DNA from: JAPLHV01 sp964464245
GTDB lineage: Bacteria > Caldisericota > JANLFM01
Length of the DNA: 6,530 nucleotides
Direction of reading: 5' to 3'
Assembly (NCBI GenBank): GCA_964464245.1
Contig: CAYXFH010000102.1
Coordinates: forward strand, 1 to 6,530
Shown here piece after piece: positions 1 to 4,857 of this stretch. The number at the start of each line of letters is the position of its first letter. Positions within the stretch are counted from its first letter, which is position 1. Below the pieces are notes generated by a model. It worked only from the letters and a program-made list of their open reading frames with translations. It was not told the DNA's origin and did not search any database. The position numbers were made by a program, and so were the translations under genes.

Positions 1-1
1 C

Positions 2-565
2 CCTCTTTTGGTCTCAGTGCAGTTGCGGGTCAGGCCCGCCGGCGGAGTGAGGCTGCTATTTCAACCTGGCTGGAACCAGATCTCCCTCCCCCTAATCACT
101 CCCTCTTCTCCGGTCCAGGTTTTCTTCGGCTTGCCGGAGCCCTGGTTCCTCTACCGCTGGGATCCACTGGCGGCCCGCTACGATGCTCGCGATTCAATCT
201 CTCTTCGGCCGGGAGAGGGCTATTGGCTGAAAGCGGCGCTGGGTGGGCAACCTCTTTGGTGGACGGTTACCGGCTCCCCCTGCGTGGAAGAGGAACGGGC
301 CATCGGCGTCGTCCCCGGCTGGGAGATGATCGGCGATCCTTACCTGGCGGCCGTCCCCGCCCAGTCTGTACAGGTCCGAACCGCCAGTGTTGCATTGACG
401 CTTGAGGAGGCGGTTGCCGCCCAGATCTTGGCGCCGGCCATCTACTGGTACGACGGCTTCGTCTATCGCCTCCTTCCCCTGAATAATGGTTTCTTTCGGC
501 CGGGCCAGGGGTACTGGCTGAAAGCTTTCCAACCATTCCAACTGCTCTTTCACCGTCCACTGTAG
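2..565 (+). CDS. C-terminal part of a protein with two GWN/GYWLKA repeat modules (5' end outside window)
   Basis: The reading frame is open to the left edge. The first possible start, a TTG at position 8, has no ribosome binding site and nothing upstream, so this is taken as the 3' end of a longer gene. About 187 residues are visible, with no transmembrane segment. Numbered from that TTG, two related modules can be seen. The first runs from PGWNQISLPL (20-29) to RPGEGYWLKA (67-76). The second runs from PGWEMIGDP (103-111) to RPGQGYWLKA (164-173). Each has aromatic-rich strands in the middle (FLYRWDP; IYWYDGFVYR). Modules of this look occur at the ends of large secreted or surface proteins of thermophilic and environmental bacteria. 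I know of no established biochemical role. The protein ends at the TAG at 563-565, shortly after the second module, so the modules form its C-terminus. An extracellular beta-rich location is inference from the repeat type and from the SLH-bearing neighbour. Confidence 0.7.
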   Translation, partial: PLLVSVQLRVRPAGGVRLLFQPGWNQISLPLITPSSPVQVFFGLPEPWFLYRWDPLAARYDARDSISLRPGEGYWLKAALGGQPLWWTVTGSPCVEEERAIGVVPGWEMIGDPYLAAVPAQSVQVRTASVALTLEEAVAAQILAPAIYWYDGFVYRLLPLNNGFFRPGQGYWLKAFQPFQLLFHRPL

Positions 566-759
566 AAAAGCATAGGCCCCTTGCGGCCTTGACCATTGCC
601 GCGGGCTGGTTCTTTTCATAGCCTGGGCGATACGATCCGCTATTTCCTGGAGTAAGCCGTGGTCGATTGTCAAGTGGATCTTTTCCGGTTTCCGCTTGCA
701 GACTGAGTTACCTTGCGCCAGGACCAGCTAGCGCAGGAATCTCCGCTCTCGATGGTTTG
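566..759. other. Intergenic stretch with no gene seen
   Basis: This is the part of the gap lying upstream of the promoter at 760-788. No plus-strand reading frame with a ribosome binding site is present. Only a weak 5-bp stem (574-578 with 585-589, loop of 6) follows the upstream stop codon, and it has no T-run. A terminator for the upstream gene is therefore not convincingly visible. A minus-strand open frame beginning with TTG at 673 crosses this stretch but runs through the upstream coding region and is not supported. Confidence 0.4.
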
Positions 760-788
760 TTTACAGTTCGAAGCAACCTGCCTAGAAT
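760..788 (+). promoter_or_regulatory. Sigma-70-type promoter for the SLH/solute-binding protein gene
   Basis: The -35 box is TTTACA at 760-765 (5 of 6 matches to TTGACA). The -10 box is TAGAAT at 783-788 (5 of 6 matches to TATAAT). The spacer is exactly 17 bases (766-782). Transcription would begin near 795, leaving a leader of about 40 bases before the GTG at 834. This is the best promoter match in the gap and is in the right orientation. It was found by eye, so the start site is a prediction. Confidence 0.65.
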
Positions 789-807
789 TGATTAGGCAGA
801 AACTGCC
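778..807. promoter_or_regulatory. Inverted repeat over the -10 box and start site, candidate operator
   Basis: CTGCCTA at 778-784 and TAGGCAG at 793-799 are perfect 7-bp inverted arms separated by 8 bases, with the centre on the end of the -10 box. A further CTGCC at 803-807 repeats the left half-site and can also pair with GGCAG (795-799) as a 5-bp hairpin with an AAA loop in the early transcript. A dyad on the -10/+1 region is the usual position for a repressor operator. The regulator is unknown and no regulator gene is in the window. Confidence 0.45.
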
Positions 808-822
808 AAAACTAGAAAAGAG

Positions 823-828
823 AGGTGG
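823..828 (+). promoter_or_regulatory. Ribosome binding site that selects GTG at 834
   Basis: AGGTGG lies 5 bases before the GTG at 834, a normal spacing. A nearer ATG at 830 is only 1 base away from it and leads to a 6-codon frame that stops at 848-850. The site therefore supports the GTG start, which also gives a proper signal peptide. Confidence 0.6.
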
Positions 829-833
829 TATGA

Positions 834-2681
834 GTGAGGAAAGCAGTTAGTATCGTACTGGTAGTATTGTTGTTGGTTGGCATTGGGGTGATTCCCAGCC
901 GGCCCCTTGTCAATGCCGCGGCATCCTTCAGCGATGTCGAGGTGACCTCCTATTGGGCGACCAAAGATATTGGCATCTTGGCCGACAAGAATATCATCGC
1001 CGGTTTCCCGGACGGCACCTTCCGTCCTGAAGACGGTGTCACCCGCGCCCAGTTCGCCAAAATCATCAGCCTGGCTCTCGGCTATACGCCGGTTGCCGGC
1101 GCCACCGCCAATTTCCCGGACGTCCTCGCGGACAACTGGGCAACCGGCTACATTGCTACTGCCGCCGAGAAGGGCTTGATCAAGGGTTTCCCGGATGGGA
1201 CCTTCGGCCCTGAGCTGCCTGTCACCATCGCTCAAGCGCTAGCTATCATCGCCCGCGCCAAGGCCTATCCTGCCGGCACTGACGGGGTTTTCTCCGACGT
1301 AGCCACAGGTTACTGGGGATTTGGTGAGATCATGGCCTGCTACACCAACAAGATCCTGCGGTCGCCTGATCCGTTCATTGTTTTCTACGACGTTGCACAG
1401 CCCATGGGGCCTGGTTTGCTCTACCCCGAGAAAGGCGCCACCCGCTCCCAAGCCTCTGTTTTCGTCGCTCGCATGTTGGATGGCGCCCTGGGAACCTACT
1501 CCCCACCCGCGGTCACCGTCACCTTCTGGGAGCAGATGGATCCGGGCGAGAAGACCCTACTAGAGAAAAACATAGCTGACTTCGCAAATCTCTACAAAGG
1601 CGCGCTCAATGTCACTTGGGACATTGTCCACTATGGCACCGAGGATCTGCGTTCCAACTTCCAGACCGCCGCCTTGGCCAATTCCGGACCGGACTTGGTT
1701 TACGGGCCGAACGACAACGTCGGGCCTTTCTCCACGATGAACCTGATCAAGCCCCTGGATGCTCTCTTCGGCCCCACCTTCTTCGATGCCCTGATGCCAA
1801 ACTCAGTTGGGTCGATGCAACTGAAGGGGCAGACCTGGGGGGTGCCGGACCGCGTCGGAAACCACTTGATGCTGATCTACAACAAGACTTTGGTCCCCGA
1901 ACCGCCAAAAAACACCGATGAGATGATCGCCATGGCCAAAACTCTCTACAAGGAAGAGGGCGGCAAGGTCATCCAGTGGGGCCTTGTCTATAACGATCCG
2001 GAGGCTTTCTTCTTCGTCCCTTGGCTGGGTGGTTTCGGCGGTTGGGTAATGGATGCCAACTACGCACCCACGTTGGATAGCCAGGCCATGGTCGACGCGC
2101 TGACCTTTGCGAAGAGCTTGCAGGATCAGAAGGTAGTGCCCACCGGCAATACCTATGACACCGCCGAGTCCCTCTTCAAAGAAGGCAATGCCGGCTTCAT
2201 CATCAACGGCGACTGGGCCCTGGGCGGTTACAAGAAAGACATCACTAAATTCGCCTTCGGGGTCACCCGCATCCCGCAGGTGGTCGCCACCGGACTTTGG
2301 CCCACCCCGATGGTCTCCTCCAAGGGTTACAGCATCGCCACCTCCTGCTCGGAGAGCAAGCAATTCCCGATGAAGATGTTCCTGCGTTATATGATGACGC
2401 CGGAGGTGCAGAGCCAGTGGACCAAAGATCTCTCCATCCTGCCCAGCAGCAAAAAGGCGATGGAGGAGCCGATCATTCTCTCCGATCCAATCCTGAAAGG
2501 CAGCGCTTACCAGGTAGAGGTCGGCAAGCCGATGCCCACCGTCCCCGAGATGCGGGCGGTTTGGGACGCTATTAATCCCCAGTTGCAAGGGGTGATGGGG
2601 GGGTCGGTGACTCCGGCTGACGCTGCTCCGACGATGCAAAAGAACGCCCTAGAGGCGATCAAAGCGATGGGCGGCACTTAA
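834..2681 (+). CDS. S-layer-anchored family 1 (MalE-like) extracellular solute-binding protein
   Basis: This 615-residue protein probably captures a sugar or oligosaccharide at the cell surface for an ABC importer. Residues 1-29 are a signal peptide: MRK, a hydrophobic core of Val/Leu/Ile, then a likely signal peptidase I cut near VNA-A. There is no lipobox cysteine. Three SLH domains follow at about 31-84, 92-145 and 151-217. The first two carry the typical AGFPDGTFRP and KGFPDGTFGP cores. Residues 226-613 form a complete solute-binding domain starting VTVTFWEQMD. It contains the family signatures GNAGFIINGDWAL (451-463) and, near the C-terminus, PMPTVPEMRAVWDAI (566-580), characteristic of maltose/maltodextrin-type binding proteins. 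In the TRAE position, SLH1 has TRAQ, SLH2 has TIAQ (the conserved Arg is lost) and SLH3 has TRSQ. SLH3 also has a longer, degenerate middle. The gene appears monocistronic: promoter and operator-like dyad upstream, hairpin downstream, and no permease gene beside it. The substrate cannot be told from sequence, though sugar is the family norm. Confidence 0.9.
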   Translation: MRKAVSIVLVVLLLVGIGVIPSRPLVNAAASFSDVEVTSYWATKDIGILADKNIIAGFPDGTFRPEDGVTRAQFAKIISLALGYTPVAGATANFPDVLADNWATGYIATAAEKGLIKGFPDGTFGPELPVTIAQALAIIARAKAYPAGTDGVFSDVATGYWGFGEIMACYTNKILRSPDPFIVFYDVAQPMGPGLLYPEKGATRSQASVFVARMLDGALGTYSPPAVTVTFWEQMDPGEKTLLEKNIADFANLYKGALNVTWDIVHYGTEDLRSNFQTAALANSGPDLVYGPNDNVGPFSTMNLIKPLDALFGPTFFDALMPNSVGSMQLKGQTWGVPDRVGNHLMLIYNKTLVPEPPKNTDEMIAMAKTLYKEEGGKVIQWGLVYNDPEAFFFVPWLGGFGGWVMDANYAPTLDSQAMVDALTFAKSLQDQKVVPTGNTYDTAESLFKEGNAGFIINGDWALGGYKKDITKFAFGVTRIPQVVATGLWPTPMVSSKGYSIATSCSESKQFPMKMFLRYMMTPEVQSQWTKDLSILPSSKKAMEEPIILSDPILKGSAYQVEVGKPMPTVPEMRAVWDAINPQLQGVMGGSVTPADAAPTMQKNALEAIKAMGGT

Positions 2682-2717
2682 CCCTCAATCCAAACTATCA
2701 ATCGTTCCACACCGATA

Positions 2718-2742
2718 AAGGGCGGCCCATCGGGCCGCCCTT
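2718..2742 (+). terminator. Hairpin terminator of the SLH/binding-protein gene
   Basis: A perfect 11-bp stem, AAGGGCGGCCC (2718-2728) with GGGCCGCCCTT (2732-2742), encloses the 3-base loop ATC. It begins 37 bases after the stop codon of the plus-strand gene. The following bases (GCATATTG) are not a clean T-run, so termination may be imperfect or depend on the A/T at the stem base. The hairpin could act in both directions between the converging genes. Confidence 0.65.
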
Positions 2743-2790
2743 GCATATTGCAGAGTCGAAGTTCTTTGTCGCCTTCTTGGTTCCCATCAA

Positions 2791-2820
2791 AAAGTAGGGG
2801 CGGGTTTCAAACCCGCCCTA
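2791..2820 (-). terminator. GGGCGGGTTT palindrome, candidate terminator of the Moco operon
   Basis: GGGCGGGTTT (2798-2807) and AAACCCGCCC (2809-2818) are perfect 10-bp inverted arms around a single C; in RNA the loop would be TCA or larger. Read on the minus strand, the stem is followed by CTAC and then TTTTT (plus-strand A-run at 2789-2793). This is the layout of an intrinsic terminator for the leftward operon. It starts about 85 bases beyond the last stop codon of that operon. GC-rich palindromes of this form also occur as dispersed intergenic repeats in many bacterial genomes, so it may be a genomic repeat copy as well. Confidence 0.55.
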
Positions 2821-2832
2821 ACGATATTTCCT

Positions 2833-2883
2833 ATGGACCTCTGGTCCGAATGGACCTCCGGTCAATTCGGACCAGAGGTCCAT
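2833..2883. repeat. Perfect 19-bp inverted repeat built from three palindromic 13-mers at 17-base period
   Basis: Positions 2833-2851 and 2865-2883 are exact reverse complements with a 13-base spacer (2852-2864). The structure also reads as three units starting GGACC at 2835, 2852 and 2869, each 17 bases apart. Each unit is itself near-palindromic: GGACC-TCT-GGTCC, GGACC-TCC-GGTC-A and GGACC-AGA-GGTCC, separated by 4-base linkers (GAAT, ATTC). It lies 21 bases beyond the stop codon of the leftward operon. No T-run follows on either strand. It could be a strong RNA hairpin that protects 3' ends, a protein-binding array, or a dispersed repeat. Confidence 0.75.
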
Positions 2884-2904
2884 CCGGGGATCGGGAGATC
2901 GTGC

Positions 2905-3369
2905 CTAAGCGTTGACCATCTGTCGACCTAAGCGAAGCGATTGACCCAGGTCGAAGGCCAGCAGGAAGGCTCCCTGGGCGATGATGCCTGCGCCGTGCCC
3001 CTGACCGATGGCTGAATTCACTCCCCAGAGGGTGATCAGGAGCGCTCCCAAGGCGATGTAGAGGAGATCCAGGCCTGCGTTCCAGAGAAGGTTGCGCCGT
3101 AGCTGTTCGGCTTTTTCCCGAACGGCGCGAGCAGTCAGCGGCGGCAGGGCGCGGCGTTCTCGCCACCACCCCCACAGGGCAATGCCAGTGTCGATGATCG
3201 CCCAGAGAAAGCATTGCAGGGCGAATCCTCCCCAGAAAGGCGTTTGAGCGAAGCTTAAGAGGAGGATCCCTGCCGCAACGCTGATCCCTGCCCAAGCCAG
3301 CAGTCCTACGGTTAAGCCGCGCAGGAAAGCATTCAGCGCTCTTTCACCAGGGGCGCCGCCGAGGATCAC
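2905..3369 (-). CDS. Four-helix membrane protein of unknown function at the end of the Moco operon
   Basis: This 154-residue protein has four hydrophobic segments, at about 19-41, 47-68, 94-116 and 126-146. An Arg/Lys-rich amphipathic stretch (70-92, containing RERR and REKAEQLRR) joins helices 2 and 3. The helices carry polar motifs: WAIIDTGIALWG (56-67), NAGLDLLYIALG (97-108) and AQGAFLLAFDLGQS (131-144). This pattern resembles small uncharacterised membrane families such as DUF6992, an assignment made from memory and only tentative. The GTG start at 3369 lies one base after the TGA of the upstream MOSC-MogA gene. It has a good ribosome binding site, GAGGGG at 3377-3382, 7 bases away. Tight linkage suggests co-expression with cofactor synthesis, but nothing in the sequence shows a molybdenum role. 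It could equally be a passenger gene. It has no signal peptide and no metal-binding cluster. Confidence 0.75.
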   Translation of the reverse strand: MILGGAPGERALNAFLRGLTVGLLAWAGISVAAGILLLSFAQTPFWGGFALQCFLWAIIDTGIALWGWWRERRALPPLTARAVREKAEQLRRNLLWNAGLDLLYIALGALLITLWGVNSAIGQGHGAGIIAQGAFLLAFDLGQSLRLGRQMVNA

Positions 3370-3370
3370 T

Positions 3371-4372
3371 TCAGTGCCCCTCGCCGCGCATCATGGCCAG
3401 CGCGTGGTCCAACAGGGGGACGAGGAAAGACATCCCCTCTTGCACAGCTCGCAAGCTGCCCGGTAGGTTGACCACCAGGGTTTTTCCACGGAGTCCCGCC
3501 TCGCCCCGAGAGAGGCAGGCGGTGGGGGTACGCTTCATCCCGTCGCTGCGAAGGGCTTCAGCCAGGCCGGGAGCGCGACGCTGGAGGATAGCCAAAGTTG
3601 CTTCCGGAGCGCTGTCGCGCGGGCCGAAGCCGGTGCCGCCGGTGGTCAGAATCAGGTCCAAATCATTGCCATCGCACCAGACAGCGAGCTGACCTGAGAT
3701 AGCATCCTGGTCATCGGGGAGGATGAGCTGATGCCGGATCTCCCAACCAGCTTGGCGCAAACGTTCGGCAATGAAGGGGCTGGAGAGGTCGGCCTGCTCG
3801 CCTCTGGCACAGCGATCGGAGAGGGTGAGCACGGCAGCGCTGCGGCTGCATCCCAAGCTCGTGTCGTTGGGTGGCAGCTCAGTTCTCTCCAGGACGCGGA
3901 TCGGGTCTCCCGCCCGCACTGTTCCCCCGCTAAGGACGCGAGCGAAGATCCCTTCCCGGGGCATCACGCAGTCACCCACCTGACGGCGGATCTCACAACT
4001 TTGGTGACACTCCTTGCCAATCTGGGTGATCTCCAGGAGAGCCTCCGCTCCTACCCCCAGCCGTGTCCCAACCGGCAACTTTGGCAGATCCAGGCCGCGC
4101 GTGGCGAGGTTCTCGGCGAAATCTCCGAAACCTAATTCAATTCCGCGACTGCGCATCTTGGCGATGCTCTCCTCGGCCAACAAAGAAACTTGACGATGCC
4201 AGGGGCCGGCGTGGGCATCCCCCTCCAGGCCGAAGTAAGCCACCAGCAACCCTTCCTGAATCTCCTCCTTGCGCGTCCCCTTCCGCTGGGAACGGTTCAC
4301 TGCTGCGATCATGCCGTGCGGCAGCGCCTTTCTATCCAACTGTTTCGTCTCCAGATCGATCTTTTCTTCCAT
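3371..4372 (-). CDS. MOSC domain-MogA/MoaB fusion, molybdenum cofactor biosynthesis protein
   Basis: This 333-residue protein has two domains. Residues about 20-165 form a MOSC domain with GLEGDAHAG (48-56), GDFAENLATRG (83-93) and the cysteine motif KECHQSC (120-126). MOSC domains handle sulfur in, or bind, molybdenum cofactor. Residues about 176-330 form a MogA/MoaB domain: AVLTLSDRCARGE (180-192), TTGGTG (243-248), PRDSAPEAT (251-259) and VNLPGS (301-306). This domain type binds molybdopterin and, in MogA, adenylates it before metal insertion. The usual PRDVTPEA is PRDSAPEA here. The ATG at 4372 is chosen because AAGGAG (4379-4384) sits 6 bases upstream and the moaC stop lies one base before the ATG. 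A longer frame to 4432 would run inside moaC. Such fusions are known in clostridial-type genomes. Coupling MogA to MOSC, rather than to MoeA as in gephyrin, suggests the protein links metal insertion with later cofactor handling. The protein is cytoplasmic. Confidence 0.9.
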   Translation of the reverse strand: MEEKIDLETKQLDRKALPHGMIAAVNRSQRKGTRKEEIQEGLLVAYFGLEGDAHAGPWHRQVSLLAEESIAKMRSRGIELGFGDFAENLATRGLDLPKLPVGTRLGVGAEALLEITQIGKECHQSCEIRRQVGDCVMPREGIFARVLSGGTVRAGDPIRVLERTELPPNDTSLGCSRSAAVLTLSDRCARGEQADLSSPFIAERLRQAGWEIRHQLILPDDQDAISGQLAVWCDGNDLDLILTTGGTGFGPRDSAPEATLAILQRRAPGLAEALRSDGMKRTPTACLSRGEAGLRGKTLVVNLPGSLRAVQEGMSFLVPLLDHALAMMRGEGH

Positions 4373-4373
4373 T

Positions 4374-4856
4374 TCACACTCCTTGGTAGAGGCCGCTCTT
4401 CCCGCCCGACTTGCGCACCACGCGCAGGTCACAGATGCGGATCCCGCGCTCCATCGCCTTGCACATGTCGTACACCGTCAGCGCGGCCACAGCGGCGGCG
4501 GTCATGGCCTCCATCTCTACCCCTGTCTCGGCCTTGGTACGGCAAGTGGCCTCGATCTCTACGCGATGAGAGGATTTGTCCAAACGCAATTCTACACCGG
4601 CGAAGGTGAGCGAGATGGGGTGGCATAACGGGATCAGCTCGGCAGTGCGCTTGGCTGCCTGGATCCCCGCCAATTGAGCCACAGTAAGCACATCCCCTTT
4701 CTGGATTGCCTTCTCAGCGACAAGGCGGAAGGTTTCTGTTGAAAGTTGAACCGAGACGCAGGCTACAGCCTCCCGCAGTGTCGGCTCTTTGGATCCCACA
4801 TCCACCATGCGAGCCCGCCCCCCTTCGTCCAGGTGGCTCATCGCCGCACTCTCCAT
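4374..4856 (-). CDS. moaC: Cyclic pyranopterin monophosphate synthase MoaC
   Basis: MoaC converts the MoaA product, 3',8-cyclo-7,8-dihydro-GTP, to cyclic pyranopterin monophosphate. The 160-residue protein matches the usual length (E. coli 161). Visible family motifs are HLDEGGRARMVDV (8-20), KGDVLTVAQLAGI (53-65), AAKRTAELIPLCHPI (67-81), GVEMEAMTA (112-120), VYDMCKA (128-134) and KSGGKSG (149-155). Lys53, His79, Glu114, Glu116, Asp130 and Lys133 line up with the catalytic Lys51, His77, Glu112, Glu114, Asp128 and Lys131 of E. coli at a constant offset of two. The ATG at 4856 is preferred: GGAGG (4862-4866) lies 5 bases upstream and the moaA TGA ends one base before it. An in-frame ATG at 4841 (MSHLDE) would give 155 residues and has a weaker GGAG; it is the alternative. 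The gene is followed, after one base, by the MOSC-MogA gene. Confidence 0.95.
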   Translation of the reverse strand: MESAAMSHLDEGGRARMVDVGSKEPTLREAVACVSVQLSTETFRLVAEKAIQKGDVLTVAQLAGIQAAKRTAELIPLCHPISLTFAGVELRLDKSSHRVEIEATCRTKAETGVEMEAMTAAAVAALTVYDMCKAMERGIRICDLRVVRKSGGKSGLYQGV

Positions 4857-4857
4857 C

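Noticed and set aside
574..589. Terminator after the left-hand gene
   Set aside because: The stem is only 5 bp (AGGCC/GGCCT) with no T-run, too weak to call.
194..673. Minus-strand open frame of 159 codons starting with TTG at 673
   Set aside because: It runs antisense through the repeat-module gene, has no convincing ribosome binding site and no recognisable motif. Only its first 35 or so codons lie in the gap.
830..850. ATG at 830 as start or as a leader peptide (MSEESS)
   Set aside because: The ribosome binding site is only one base away and the frame stops after six codons. GTG at 834 gives the signal peptide and a proper spacing.
1803..2639. Long minus-strand open frame of 278 codons inside the binding-protein gene
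   Set aside because: It is a mirror frame of a clearly coding GC-rich gene; the translation is His/Arg/Gly rich without family motifs.
2833..2883. CRISPR-like array
   Set aside because: There are only three 13-base units with 4-base linkers, and no unique spacers of 25-40 bases.
2831..3295. Minus-strand frame overlapping the membrane protein and the 19-bp inverted repeat
   Set aside because: The translation is Arg/Pro/Ser rich, typical of a shadow frame. The alternative frame at 2905-3369 has four clean hydrophobic helices and a good start.
4373..4432. Extended N-terminus of the MOSC-MogA gene from 4432
   Set aside because: The added 20 residues lie wholly over the moaC C-terminus and resemble no domain. 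ATG at 4372 has an ideal ribosome binding site.
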